Below are positions 14,210 through 21,704 of a stretch of 26,230 bases of DNA, piece after piece. Position numbers and translations under genes: made by a program. Location: the NCBI RefSeq assembly GCF_014384765.1, contig NZ_JACRSP010000007.1, positions 1 through 26,230 of the forward strand. Direction: 5' to 3'. Under the pieces are notes generated by a model. The model ran no database searches and was not told the origin of the DNA. It was given only the letters and a program-made list of their open reading frames with translations. This stretch comes from Feifania hominis. GTDB taxonomy: Bacteria > Bacillota > Clostridia > Oscillospirales > Feifaniaceae. The stretch's first letter is position 1. Every line of letters begins with the position of its first letter.

Positions 14210-14638
14210 TCATGTTACTACATCTGTTTCGTCATTTTCGTCATTATCGTCAAGCGCCAAATATCTGTTGTGTTTTCGGCGTGGATACTGCTCATCTGTT
14301 TCACCGATTTCAAACGCAACCCGCTGCCATGTGTACCCGTACACATACCGCAGCGTCATGATCTGCCGCATCTGGCTGTCCTCTATAGACGCAATGTAAC
14401 GGTGCAGGCGATTGAGCTCATACCAGCACCGTTGTATATTTGACGCGATAATCCCGCGCAAGTCCGCAATCTCTGCCGCATAGTCCCCCACACGGTCACT
14501 GCTCTTTGCGCTGCCCGGCATGCCCGTGATCTTACCCGTCACCGATTTAGCTGCCGCCTCGAGCTCTGCAAGCCGCAACTGGTCTCTCCTGATCTCCCGG
14601 TTAAGGTCTCGCAGCTGTGATAATTCCTCCCGCGTCAT
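14210..14638 (-). CDS. Sigma-region-4-like late transcription regulator (DUF1492/ArpU-like)
   Basis: 142 residues. The N-terminal half is helical and coiled. The C-terminal part, with SQMRQIMTLRYVYGYTWQRV then AFEIGETDEQYPRRKHNRYL, is the typical 'L-R-Y--G-TW--VA' helix-turn-helix of the small sigma-like regulators encoded just before terminase in Firmicutes phages. It should switch on the late operon from the region before terS. Its ATG overlaps the stop of the RNA ligase gene (ATGA), so it is translated with the early genes. Confidence 0.8.
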   Translation of the reverse strand: MTREELSQLRDLNREIRRDQLRLAELEAAAKSVTGKITGMPGSAKSSDRVGDYAAEIADLRGIIASNIQRCWYELNRLHRYIASIEDSQMRQIMTLRYVYGYTWQRVAFEIGETDEQYPRRKHNRYLALDDNDENDETDVVT

Positions 14639-15207
14639 TCACTGTCGCTCCCGCAAGGCCATTTCAAGCCAAAGTCAGACCGTTTGATTTTGCACTGTGG
14701 CTCCCCGTCCCGCCAAAAGACAATGCCCTCCATGTGGTGATCTCGCAAAAAGTCTCTGATTCCCTCGAATGTCCGCGGCAAATCAATCACCTCCACCCCG
14801 TGTCTTTGCAGGATATCCCGCTCCAAACCATATGGATTCCCCTGAAAGTGCGGCCCGATGGCCTCGTATGTCCCATCCTCAATATCCGGTGTATTGCGAT
14901 AGGCATGCACAAACCACTTGTCAGCACTCCCGTCAAAATCCACCGGCACCCAATGCGGCCAATGTCCTGTCACCGGGTCTGGTTCACAACACGCGATAGC
15001 CCCAAAAGGCGGCTTTCTCCCCCTCTTAGCATCATACCGCTTGTAGAACTTTCCACCAATTACTGCGCAGCAGGAGCCATCATATTTGACTGTCGCTTCG
15101 CCGCCGCCATCCAGCACCCACTCCAAACCGCTTTTCGCAGTTGGTTTGATCGTCGTTACACGTCGGCCCTCAAATACCCGTTCAAACAATGTCGGTATTT
15201 TTTTCAT
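14635..15207 (-). CDS. RNA ligase, RLIG1-like (DUF5565)
   Basis: 190 residues with the motifs of nucleotidyltransferase ligases. Motif I is KYDG (Lys41 expected to be adenylated), followed by YKRYD (motif Ia region). Motif IV is MEGIVF (Glu160), and motif V is CKIKR (Lys173/Lys175). GHWPHWVPVD, QGNPYGLE, a LPRTFEGIRDF segment and DFGLKWP match what I remember of the RLIG1/C12orf29 family, ATP-dependent 5'-3' RNA ligases. No helicase or polynucleotide kinase is attached. A likely role is repair of RNA cut by host nucleases, for example tRNA cleaved by an anticodon nuclease. The ATG follows AGAGGGGG. Confidence 0.85.
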   Translation of the reverse strand: MKKIPTLFERVFEGRRVTTIKPTAKSGLEWVLDGGGEATVKYDGSCCAVIGGKFYKRYDAKRGRKPPFGAIACCEPDPVTGHWPHWVPVDFDGSADKWFVHAYRNTPDIEDGTYEAIGPHFQGNPYGLERDILQRHGVEVIDLPRTFEGIRDFLRDHHMEGIVFWRDGEPQCKIKRSDFGLKWPCGSDSE

Positions 15208-15210
15208 ATG

Positions 15211-15552
15211 TTATCCCCCTCTCAGCTCCGGGTTGTCATGTATGTTGCTGATGACCTCCTTATCCATTCGTTCTCCATGGGAGCAGAAATCATATTCTCG
15301 CATGAAAATAGGTGTCCCGTTATCGTCTGCTTTGTGGCAATGGCAACTATGAAATCCATCCCAGTGTTTGCACTCCCGGCACCTGACCACCGTCACAGCG
15401 TCGATAGTGGGGGCGTTTTTCAACATTCCACGGAACTCACCTATCGTGAATTTTCTCTTTCGAGGTGTATTCCCAATAGCTGCTGCCAATCCTCCAAAAA
15501 AACCATCGTTGAATAACTTCGTGTCAAAATCATCAGCATCAATAAGCCTCAT
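15211..15552 (-). CDS. Small phage protein with CxxC zinc-binding motif
   Basis: 113 residues starting MRLIDADDFDTKLF. The central NAPTIDAVTVVRCRECKHWD and later SCHCHKAD and YDFCSHGER supply Cys/His ligands for one zinc site. This architecture is very common in clostridial phage early regions; its function is unknown. The ATG follows AAGGAGG and overlaps the upstream gene by 14 bases. It could be a nucleic-acid or host-protein binder. Confidence 0.75.
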   Translation of the reverse strand: MRLIDADDFDTKLFNDGFFGGLAAAIGNTPRKRKFTIGEFRGMLKNAPTIDAVTVVRCRECKHWDGFHSCHCHKADDNGTPIFMREYDFCSHGERMDKEVISNIHDNPELRGG

Positions 15553-15850
15553 GTTCGTCCTCCTTATCTATGCGGGCCCCGCACTCCTCGCAATATTTTG
15601 AGATCGGTTTTTCCCAACTGCCCTCTGTAGTAATCACATAACCGCACTTCGTACAGCACCACTCATCTCCACCCAAATGTGCCCACCGCCCATGCCTCAC
15701 CTCCGCAACGTCGGCAGCGGGGACGGCTTTGATTGCGTTGCCAATATTCCATGCCACGGTATCGCCGCAATAGTCCAGCATCCTCAGTCTCTCTTGATAC
15801 TCTTTTTCGCAAATTTCAAGTGCCGCCTCCCGCTCGATATACTCAGCCAT
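15539..15850 (-). CDS. Small phage protein with C-terminal zinc ribbon
   Basis: 103 residues. The N-terminus MAEYIEREAALEICEKEYQE is helical. ADVAEVRHGRWAHLG is followed by two Cys pairs, CCTKCGYV and YCEECGARI, forming a zinc ribbon. 'RHGRW' followed by the ribbon is a frequent pattern in Firmicutes phage proteins of unknown function. The ATG at 15850 has AAAGGAGGGG upstream; a longer frame to 15889 lacks a ribosome binding site. Confidence 0.75.
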   Translation of the reverse strand: MAEYIEREAALEICEKEYQERLRMLDYCGDTVAWNIGNAIKAVPAADVAEVRHGRWAHLGGDEWCCTKCGYVITTEGSWEKPISKYCEECGARIDKEDEHEAY

Positions 15851-15852
15851 TG

Positions 15853-16350
15853 TCACCCCTCCTTTACCCCGCGCCATTGCCAGTTGCACTTGTTATTCTC
15901 CCGGCATGTTTTGCACCGGTCATCCATCTTGCCGTCAGAGAGGTACTGCTTCCCATTCCAGACACATTTTGAGCAGAATCCGTGCCAACTGTCCACTGCC
16001 GCGTCCTTTTCGTCGATTATCTGTTTGAGACTGTCCCTGAGCAGTTCATTTTCTTTTTCCAAGCAATCGTAACGCTTGAGCTTGGTAATCACATCATTTT
16101 TTTCAAAACCCCATGACCTTAAAGCTTCTCCGAACATCGTTTCCTCGAACTCAACCACGCTGTCCGTGAACTGTTTTACGCAGATATCAAACATACGCAT
16201 ACTTTCATCCTCTTCGCCCCCACAAGCCCTCTGGGGAAACAGATCTCGTTTCAAGGCTTGACGGTCATATCTTTTATCACTTCTCAACCCTACCCACGGC
16301 CTATACTTGCGCATAATTTCCTCTATCTCTCCACTGCTTAATTTTTTCAT
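15853..16350 (-). CDS. Hypothetical phage protein with C-terminal Cys cluster
   Basis: 165 residues starting MKKLSSGEIEEIMRKYRPWV. The middle is helical, including a predicted coiled coil near residues 100-130 (KLKRYDCLEKENELLRDSLK). The end has CSKCVWNG, then DDRCKTCRENNKCNW, six cysteines fit for a zinc ribbon. The ATG overlaps the preceding stop as ATGA. Function unknown; part of a run of zinc-binding early proteins. Confidence 0.7.
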   Translation of the reverse strand: MKKLSSGEIEEIMRKYRPWVGLRSDKRYDRQALKRDLFPQRACGGEEDESMRMFDICVKQFTDSVVEFEETMFGEALRSWGFEKNDVITKLKRYDCLEKENELLRDSLKQIIDEKDAAVDSWHGFCSKCVWNGKQYLSDGKMDDRCKTCRENNKCNWQWRGVKEG

Positions 16351-16505
16351 CGACCGTCTTCCCACAAGGCTTTTACCGCCTCATCACGCTCCACGAGGGC
16401 TTCTTTTGCCATCTCAACAGCTTCCCATGCCGCATCACGTTTCCTGATTTCGCTGAATCTGCTTTCCAGCAGGTTTAATTCTGCAATCGCTTCTTTGTTA
16501 GTCAT
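16347..16505 (-). CDS. Small helical phage protein
   Basis: 52 residues, starting MTNKEAIAELNLLESRFSEI and continuing with a Glu/Ala-rich amphipathic helix (KRDAAWEAVEMAKEALVERD). There are no cysteines or membrane segments. It has a clear GGAGGTG site six bases before the ATG and is coupled to the next gene by ATGA. The start resembles that of the neighbouring 98-residue protein (MTDRETIQNLEGLK), whose first 45 residues are similar in layout. The two may be diverged copies of the same helical module. Confidence 0.65.
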   Translation of the reverse strand: MTNKEAIAELNLLESRFSEIRKRDAAWEAVEMAKEALVERDEAVKALWEDGR

Positions 16506-16794
16506 GGTCAGCACCTCCCATACCCCGCCATTCAAAGCAGTCTCCATTCGGAAATTCTATATGCTTCTTACACATATAAACTCCCGTATGCGGGTTTCGT
16601 CCCTTGTTGTGCGTACAATTCGGACATCCGCCCATATGATACAGGTCAGCCACCGCCGCATCACGCTCCTGTTTCACCCGTTCCCATTTGTCACGCTCCT
16701 CGAGAGCGGAGATTGCGTTGTCTACAACTTCTGTCAAGGCTGGTACGGCTATCTTCAAACCCTCAAGATTCTGAATCGTTTCTCTGTCGGTCAT
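16498..16794 (-). CDS. Helical phage protein with zinc-finger tail
   Basis: 98 residues. Residues 1-50 are helical (MTDRETIQNLEGLKIAVPAL, then ALEERDKWERVKQERDAAV). The C-terminus has GGCPNCTHNKGRN, then YMCKKHIEFPNGDCFEWRG, a Cys4-type zinc site common in clostridial phages. The ATG lies in an ATGA overlap with the previous gene. No function is known. Confidence 0.7.
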   Translation of the reverse strand: MTDRETIQNLEGLKIAVPALTEVVDNAISALEERDKWERVKQERDAAVADLYHMGGCPNCTHNKGRNPHTGVYMCKKHIEFPNGDCFEWRGMGGADHD

Positions 16795-17192
16795 GGTCTG
16801 TCCTCCATTTCCATAGCGGCCTCGGCCTCCTCGCGGGTCAGGAAAACGGTTTTGCCGATTTGGTCAATGTGTTCCTGTCTGCACGGGCACTCGTACACAA
16901 ATAACTTCCCGTGGTCGCAGAAGTCGCACTGGCCCTCGCCGTCTATGGAAACTGGACAAACCATATCACACCCGGGCCCAGCACCCCAGATCAACGCAAA
17001 TACAGCCGTTGCTGGCAGCACCACACACCGCCCGTCCCGGTCGGCCTGTGCAAGTTCACGGAGGCGGTTAAGGTCGTACTCTTCGCCTAATATATCCTCG
17101 ATAGTTGCAAGTCTATGAAACGAAGTCTCGTGTTGTCCGGCGTGATCAACACTGATACCCCCGTTTTTAAGTCTTTCAGTCAGCCTCTTCAT
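16791..17192 (-). CDS. Hypothetical phage protein with Cys-rich centre
   Basis: 133 residues from an ATG at 17192-17190 after GGAGG. It starts MKRLTERLKNGGISVDHAGQ. The segment RLATIEDILGEEYDLNRLRE is helical, a hydrophobic AVFALIWGAGPGCD follows, then GQCDFCDHGKLFVYECPCR with a likely zinc site, and a final helix FLTREEAEAAME. Proteins starting with 'MKRLTERL' are frequent in Firmicutes phages. The C-terminal helix suggests DNA or protein contacts; the role is unknown. Confidence 0.7.
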   Translation of the reverse strand: MKRLTERLKNGGISVDHAGQHETSFHRLATIEDILGEEYDLNRLRELAQADRDGRCVVLPATAVFALIWGAGPGCDMVCPVSIDGEGQCDFCDHGKLFVYECPCRQEHIDQIGKTVFLTREEAEAAMEMEDRP

Positions 17193-17314
17193 GCTCTGTC
17201 CTCCATCCCATACATGCGCCGCAGCCGTGCCCACTTCTCACGATACCACTCGCGCCATCTCGCACACGCCTTTGTGCAGCGTGGATTATTGCACTTTTCA
17301 CATGGGTATGTCAT
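17189..17314 (-). CDS. 41-residue Cys/Trp-rich mini-protein
   Basis: MTYPCEKCNNPRCTKACARW, followed by a Trp/Arg-rich tail (REWYREKWARLRRMYGME). Four cysteines in a C-x2-C-x4-C-x3-C pattern suggest one zinc site. The ATG overlaps the upstream stop and its own TGA overlaps the next ATG, so it sits in an unbroken coupled chain, which supports it being real. Similar mini-proteins occur in many clostridial phages (from memory); the function is unknown. Confidence 0.75.
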   Translation of the reverse strand: MTYPCEKCNNPRCTKACARWREWYREKWARLRRMYGMEDRA

Positions 17315-17676
17315 CGCCCTGCCTCCCATTCCCGATATAGCCGAAACCAGTCATCCGCCCGCATAACCACAAGCCACTCGCTGTTGTTGCGCCGGTGGGC
17401 CACTATAGGGAGATCGCCGTTGTCCCTGTTGTCCCGCACGGCCTGCTCCATCGCATCGTACAGTCTCAAGTGCTCCGTGCGCTTGACCTCAATATGTACC
17501 CCCGGCAGCCCTATACAGTCCGAAGAATCGCTGTCCATATTGCCGCCCCGCTGCGCGGATGCTGCCCGCAAGGGGTTTCCGCAATACTGCGCTGTCCTGC
17601 GCACATCATAGCCCTGTTCCCGGCAGAAGCGCGCCCACTCGAGTTCCCCGCGTTTCCCCTTAGCCTTGCTGTTCAT
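17311..17676 (-). CDS. PD-(D/E)XK nuclease, resolvase-like
   Basis: 121 residues. MNSKAKGKRGELEWARFCRE has the conserved early Glu. The segment DSSDCIGLPGVHIEVKRTEH has the Asp and the E-x-K pair of a PD-(D/E)XK active site, followed by YDAMEQAVRDN and WLVVMRADDWFRLY. This is the layout of small archaeal-Hjc/phage-type Holliday junction resolvases. It would act in recombination or in clearing branched DNA before packaging, next to SSB and the annealing protein. The ATG at 17676 has AGGAGGG and overlaps the upstream gene by 17 bases. Confidence 0.75.
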   Translation of the reverse strand: MNSKAKGKRGELEWARFCREQGYDVRRTAQYCGNPLRAASAQRGGNMDSDSSDCIGLPGVHIEVKRTEHLRLYDAMEQAVRDNRDNGDLPIVAHRRNNSEWLVVMRADDWFRLYREWEAGR

Positions 17677-18082
17677 TACTTCCCTCCTGTGGCAGTTGGC
17701 AGACGATACCCCGGCAATAGAGTTCCCCGTCCTCAAATACATCAAACTCTGCATGTGGCAAACTGGTTTGGTAGTACCAGAAGCAATCGTTTCCTCTTAG
17801 TGCCTGTATCCACGGGAGCATGGCTACGTGCTTTTGATAAAGCCTGCAACTTCCGCACTCACCCGCTGCCATTTTGTACGCCTTGCTTCCATCAACATAG
17901 ACTTTTGTGTCACCCCAACAACCAATTTCGTCGTCGATCGCACCCCTGAGTTCCATGTTGTCATCTGAATAACCAAATACTACGACAAGATGAGATCTTT
18001 TGGCCTGTAGTGCTTCGGCTTGCGTGATCTCGCATCCATACTCTCGCCCATGTAGGCGTTTTGCCATTTCATTTATTGTCAT
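17660..18082 (-). CDS. Hypothetical early phage protein
   Basis: 140 residues, starting MTINEMAKRLHGREYGCEIT. It continues HLVVVFGYSDDNMELRGAID and later CGSCRLYQKH and DVFEDGELYCRGIVCQL. The N-terminus plus the 'VVVFGYSDDNMExRGAI' stretch is a conserved pattern in clostridial prophages without known function. Cysteines near residues 95-100 might bind metal. The ATG follows GGAGG, inside the end of the replication gene. Confidence 0.65.
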   Translation of the reverse strand: MTINEMAKRLHGREYGCEITQAEALQAKRSHLVVVFGYSDDNMELRGAIDDEIGCWGDTKVYVDGSKAYKMAAGECGSCRLYQKHVAMLPWIQALRGNDCFWYYQTSLPHAEFDVFEDGELYCRGIVCQLPQEGSNEQQG

Positions 18083-18902
18083 CGCTACCTCCATACGTCA
18101 CATCAAACGCCCACTGCTCAAGCTCATCCACGTCAAAGCTGTGCTCTCCCTCCGGCGGGTCGCTTGCGCGACTGCCTGCCCGTGACTGCCGCCCCGCGAG
18201 AGGCTGCCGCCCCGCAAGGGGCCGCCCGTCTTTCTCCTCCCTGAGCCGCTCCACACACCACGACAAAATTGCCCGGTAGTCGTTCTTATACCGCTTGCCC
18301 GTCGAGCCCTTGTAGTTGTCCAATATCTCAATCAGCCGCGCAGTGTCCGCCTCACCATAAGCGCCAAGCAATTTCTCATGCTCTGCGTTGGTCATGGTTA
18401 CATTTTCGGCAAATTGGACTGCGTGCTCTCTCTCAACTTCCGGTCCACTCTTCGCGCGCGCGGGCGCGCGCTCTCCCTTGTTTCGTTTTGTTTTGTTTCC
18501 GTTTGGTTTATCTAATGTTCTCGCACCCGGTCCGGTTCCCGTTCGGTTCTGATCTCGCACCCGGTTCGGTTCTGATCTCGCACCCAGTCCGGTTCCGGTC
18601 TCAAAATCGTCTTCATTTTGAGACGCGAAAGAATTTAACGCATATGACCCGCACTGCCCGCCTCTTCCGGGCCTGTAAGAAATGAGGCCGCTTTGAATTA
18701 GTGTGTTGCGCGCTCTGTCAAAGGATGCCTTTGTTATACCAAGCTCATCAAGCAGCCTTGTGTTTGATACCGTAAAATCACTTTTCCAACAAAACTGATT
18801 GCAGTATGCCATCAGCCGATGCCATAAAGCCTGACAGTTTGCCGGAAGTGGATTCTCTATCAGCCAAACATAAAAGGCGTTGATCTCCTGTATGTAGTTC
18901 AT
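18069..18902 (-). CDS. Replication initiator with internal origin
   Basis: 277 residues. The N-terminal 95 residues form a winged-helix domain (FYVWLIENPLPANCQALWHR, then LLDELGITKASFDRARNTLI and SGLISYRPGRG). Residues 96-150 are a low-complexity linker rich in Gly/Arg/Asn. The C-terminal part, with NYKGSTGKRYKNDYRAILSW, resembles the DnaD-like end of phage replication proteins. The linker DNA holds three iterons and a T-rich stretch, as in the lambda O gene. No helicase or loader gene is visible in the window, so host helicase loading is likely. The ATG follows GGAGG, 11 bases after the SSB stop. Confidence 0.8.
   Translation of the reverse strand: MNYIQEINAFYVWLIENPLPANCQALWHRLMAYCNQFCWKSDFTVSNTRLLDELGITKASFDRARNTLIQSGLISYRPGRGGQCGSYALNSFASQNEDDFETGTGLGARSEPNRVRDQNRTGTGPGARTLDKPNGNKTKRNKGERAPARAKSGPEVEREHAVQFAENVTMTNAEHEKLLGAYGEADTARLIEILDNYKGSTGKRYKNDYRAILSWCVERLREEKDGRPLAGRQPLAGRQSRAGSRASDPPEGEHSFDVDELEQWAFDVTYGGSDDNK
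18478..18598 (-). repeat. Candidate replication origin: iterons plus T-rich stretch inside the rep gene
   Basis: Three 23-base units beginning TCTCGCACCC start at 18519, 18553 and 18576; each contains CGGTTC. The first and second units are separated by an 11-base half unit. Directly next to them (18478-18517) is a strand-biased stretch of T and G with low GC, suitable as an unwinding element. Confidence 0.7.
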
Positions 18903-18913
18903 CCTCCAGCCTC

Positions 18914-19300
18914 CTAAAACGGCAGATCGCCGTCGTCAGTGAGTACAATATCCTCAAAATCCTGACCTTGTTTCTCACCTCGTCGCCGATCGGCGAAATA
19001 CACCTGATCGGCCGCAACCTCAGCAACTTTTCTTTTATTGCCCTGCCGGTCCTCGTAGCTGCGCGTCTGAAGCGTGCCCTCAACGGCGACCTGCATGCCC
19101 TTGTCAAAATAACGGGCCACAAACTCAGCCGTCGACCGCCACGCCACAATGTCGATGAAGTCCGTCTGCCTGTTGCCGTCCCTGCCCTTGAAATTGCGCT
19201 CCAACGCCAGTGTAAAGGCGCACACCGCTACCCCGTTCGGCGTCTCTTTCAGCTCCGGGGTCGCCGTCAGTCGCCCCATTAAAATCACTCTATTCAGCAT
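18914..19300 (-). CDS. ssb: Single-stranded DNA-binding protein
   Basis: 128 residues with an OB fold: MLNRVILMGRLTATPELK, then FTLALERNFK, DFIDIVAWRSTAEFVARYF and GMQVAVEGTLQTRSYEDRQG. The acidic C-terminal tip DDGDLPF is the protein-interaction tail of bacterial SSBs. It coats ssDNA in phage replication and recombination. It lies between the HNH nuclease and the replication initiator and overlaps the nuclease gene by 11 bases. The ATG follows AAAGGAG. Confidence 0.95.
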   Translation of the reverse strand: MLNRVILMGRLTATPELKETPNGVAVCAFTLALERNFKGRDGNRQTDFIDIVAWRSTAEFVARYFDKGMQVAVEGTLQTRSYEDRQGNKRKVAEVAADQVYFADRRRGEKQGQDFEDIVLTDDGDLPF

Positions 19301-19997
19301 GCCGTACTCCTTTCAAATACGCTTTGTCCCGTATGTCCGCCGTCTTAAGCCCATGCTTCCGGCAGAGTATTTTATCAAGCGGTATCCCATACACATGGTA
19401 TTTCTCCCGAAACGCCTCGCGCCCGATCGTCTCCGCCTCGGTGTGATGCACCCGGCAGAGCTCAATCGCCGGTATCCCCTCGTGAATGATCTGCGTCCGG
19501 TCGCGCCCCATGCCAATGGCTTCCTCGTGGTGTAAATCGCCCCGCTTCCCGCAAATACAGCACTTGCCGTAAAACAGGCACGCATAGAGATAGGCGTCAA
19601 TGTCGTCCGTGCGGTTGAGCAGACTGTCAAGACACGGCACGTCGTTTCGCAGGCAGAAGTTGATCAGATAGTTGATGTACTCGCGTGCCGTCGTCATGTC
19701 GGTGTTCCCGAGTGAGAAATCCTCATAGCCCCACTCGTCGCACATGTATGCCTTGAGCGTCTCATGCACGTTGTCCGCCTCGGTGCGCACGTCGTACCCC
19801 GCCCAGGTGCAGATGTCCGCCACAATGGCCCGCGCTTTGCGCCGCTGCTTTGCCGAAATAGCCCGCCCGTCGTCAAGGCGAATCTCACACTCCCGGTATC
19901 CCTTGCGAATGACGTCAAGAAAATTGCCGTACTCCGCCGTGATGGTCATAAGCCCGCTGTTCGGGTCGTAGTCCGTCACTCTGCCCGTCAGTGTCAT
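19290..19997 (-). CDS. Putative HNH nuclease
   Basis: 235 residues. The N-terminus MTLTGRVTDYDPNSGLMTIT is a small beta domain. The C-terminal third has CCICGKRGDLHHEEAIGMGR, then ELCRVHHTEAETIGREAF and YGIPLD, a His-Asn-His type core with a Cys pair, as in the 'putative HNHc nuclease' (HNHc_6) family of Firmicutes phages. Its substrate is not known; these genes usually accompany a recombinase and SSB, as here. The ATG at 19997 overlaps the upstream TGA (ATGA), and GAGG precedes it. Confidence 0.8.
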   Translation of the reverse strand: MTLTGRVTDYDPNSGLMTITAEYGNFLDVIRKGYRECEIRLDDGRAISAKQRRKARAIVADICTWAGYDVRTEADNVHETLKAYMCDEWGYEDFSLGNTDMTTAREYINYLINFCLRNDVPCLDSLLNRTDDIDAYLYACLFYGKCCICGKRGDLHHEEAIGMGRDRTQIIHEGIPAIELCRVHHTEAETIGREAFREKYHVYGIPLDKILCRKHGLKTADIRDKAYLKGVRHAE

Positions 19998-20536
19998 TTG
20001 CAAAACCTCACATTGCCTTTGCTGTCTTCAATCGCCACGCGCCGGATTGCGTCGCCCTCGTATTCTATGGCAGCTACACGGAACTTCGCGTAGCTCTTGT
20101 ATTTCGGTTTGCCGTTTCGGTCTGTCCCATCGGAGAAATACTCGCCCTCTTTGAGCTCAAAGAAGATGTCCGGCGCCGTGTACAGCTCCCGGCCAATCCC
20201 CCAGTTGAAGCAGGCTCGTTTGAAGCTGTCCGAAGCGTGGCCTTTTTCCGCGTCCTGATTGCTCTCCGCTCCCGCATCCTCTTTCCAGACCCAGCGCTCC
20301 CCGCCTTTGTCATAGTTCACATTGACCCCCACCGAACAGAAGAGATTGCCCTTGTGTTCGTCGTGGCGGCGCTGCCAGTTATCCGGCCCCACTGTCTCAT
20401 CAAGGATCCGCATATCACAGCGCGCGTCCTTGTAGAGCAGACACAGTGCATATACCTTTCCATCCTTTTTGCCCGGGCGAAGCTGCTGAATCCGGCACTC
20501 AATCTCATCTGCCGTCAGCTTGCGAAACTTTATCAC
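19994..20536 (-). CDS. Rad52/Sak-like single-strand annealing protein
   Basis: 180 residues from a GTG at 20536-20534 with AAGGAGGAG upstream. Motifs include RILDETVGPDNWQRRHDEHK, then a GVNVNYD strand and HASDSFKRACFNWGIGRELY, which together match the Rad52 fold (VGPxNWQ, then SDAFKRAxxxxGIGRxLY). It anneals complementary ssDNA in phage recombination with the neighbouring SSB and nucleases. No exonuclease partner of the RecE/lambda-exo type is seen. Confidence 0.85.
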   Translation of the reverse strand: MIKFRKLTADEIECRIQQLRPGKKDGKVYALCLLYKDARCDMRILDETVGPDNWQRRHDEHKGNLFCSVGVNVNYDKGGERWVWKEDAGAESNQDAEKGHASDSFKRACFNWGIGRELYTAPDIFFELKEGEYFSDGTDRNGKPKYKSYAKFRVAAIEYEGDAIRRVAIEDSKGNVRFCK

Positions 20537-20765
20537 CGTTTTTCTCCTCCTTAAAACAAATCGGGCAACGGTTCCCAATGCAGAGCGTAGGGCTGTCCAA
20601 AACCTCGCCTGTTGCCATGCAGATTGTCCGCATCGGGCAGCGTCCGTCTCTTGCACACAGTGGGCAGTTGACACAGATCACTTTTCCATTCGGGAAGTGA
20701 ATCATCATCTCCAATCTGCCCACTGTGTAATAGTCCACTCCGTAATACCGGATTACCCCCGGCAT
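20505..20765 (-). CDS. Small Cys-rich early phage protein
   Basis: 86 residues starting MPGVIRYYGVDYYTVGRLEM. It has NCPLCARDGRCPMRTICMAT, then CIGNRCPICFKEE: eight or nine cysteines in pairs, probably two zinc sites. The 'VIRYYGVDYYTV' start is familiar from many clostridial prophages; no function is established. The ATG follows GAGGTGG and overlaps the stop of the preceding gene by one base. The end overlaps the annealing protein gene. Confidence 0.7.
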   Translation of the reverse strand: MPGVIRYYGVDYYTVGRLEMMIHFPNGKVICVNCPLCARDGRCPMRTICMATGEVLDSPTLCIGNRCPICFKEEKNGDKVSQADGR

Positions 20766-21226
20766 TACGCCACCTCTCTTTCGATGTTGTGCTGCTGCGC
20801 CCAGTGCTCGAAAAACTCCTCGCGCATGCTCTCCAGACAATAAAGGCTCAGATCGTCCAGCGTCCTGCTGCGTACCTCGGGCAGCGTCGAATGATACTGA
20901 CCCATAAAGGATTCCCGCGCCATCTCAATCAGCTCACCGCGACGGTCTTCGTCACAGTACCTGACCCCGAGGCGGAACCACACATAGAAGCTCCACCGGT
21001 GTTGCTCAAGGTCGGCAAAATACAACATGTCCTCCGGCGTCGCAGATGTCCTCACGATCTCGTCAAAGCAGTCCTCGCACAACTCTTCCCCTCCGTAATG
21101 GTATCGGGCATCGCCCGTGTAAATCTCCTGCGAGCACTTGTCACAGTATGCCGTCATATCCTCCGGCCCTCCCGTTCGTATGTATCGCTCATATAGGTTT
21201 TGATATAGCAGAGGAATCATTGACAT
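20765..21226 (-). CDS. Phage protein with N-terminal zinc ribbon
   Basis: 153 residues. A short helical lead (MSMIPLLYQNLYERYI) precedes MTAYCDKCSQEIYTGDARYH and ELCEDCFDEIV, a four-Cys LIM-like ribbon. The rest is helical with FADLEQHRWSFYVWFRLG. An internal ATG before TAYCDKC also has a nearby GGAGG, so two forms are possible. I chose 21226 because AAGGAGG precedes it at ideal spacing. Confidence 0.7.
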   Translation of the reverse strand: MSMIPLLYQNLYERYIRTGGPEDMTAYCDKCSQEIYTGDARYHYGGEELCEDCFDEIVRTSATPEDMLYFADLEQHRWSFYVWFRLGVRYCDEDRRGELIEMARESFMGQYHSTLPEVRSRTLDDLSLYCLESMREEFFEHWAQQHNIEREVA

Positions 21227-21704
21227 TTTGTCCTCCTTGCCCTATACTGGGGCTGTCATTACTTTGTGGGCTTCGGCTCACACCCGCCGTCTCAACTGTT
21301 CCCGCAGTTGGGGCGGTTCTTTTTTTCTCCTGCTCGAGTGCGTCCAATGCTGCGATGAAGCACTGCTCGCCTGTATGGTAGCCGTAACGCTTGCGAATGG
21401 CGTGAAACCTCTTTGCAATCTTCTGTGACGTCCTGATGTGGATTCGCCCGGTCTTCTTATTCCGGTCCGGCTTTCTCTCGCTGCGGGGCCGTTTTACGCC
21501 GTAGTCCAAATCCGAGGCGTCCCACAGCTCCGTGACCTCTTCGGCCCCATACGCCGCCAGAAACGCGGGGATATCTCCCGGTACAGGGTTCAGCTTCCCG
21601 TTCTCAATCTGCGAAAGCCTCGGCTTGTCCAGATAGGCTCTGCCGATCTCCCGCTCAATCCTCTTCAGCGTCTTCCCAGTGCGAGCATCTTTCAGTCTGT
21701 TCAT
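21189..21704 (-). CDS. Helix-turn-helix regulator-like protein
   Basis: 171 residues from an ATG at 21704 with AGGAGAG nine bases upstream. Residues 8-52 (TGKTLKRIEREIG, YLDKPRLSQIENGKLNPVPG) form a XRE-type helix-turn-helix. A basic middle (RPRSERKPDRNKKTGRIHI) and a helical RTSQKIAKRFHAIRKRYGYH precede a Ser/Pro-rich tail. It may be an early transcription factor or a nucleoid-type DNA-binding protein. It overlaps the following gene by 38 bases. Confidence 0.65.
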   Translation of the reverse strand: MNRLKDARTGKTLKRIEREIGRAYLDKPRLSQIENGKLNPVPGDIPAFLAAYGAEEVTELWDASDLDYGVKRPRSERKPDRNKKTGRIHIRTSQKIAKRFHAIRKRYGYHTGEQCFIAALDALEQEKKRTAPTAGTVETAGVSRSPQSNDSPSIGQGGQNVNDSSAISKPI

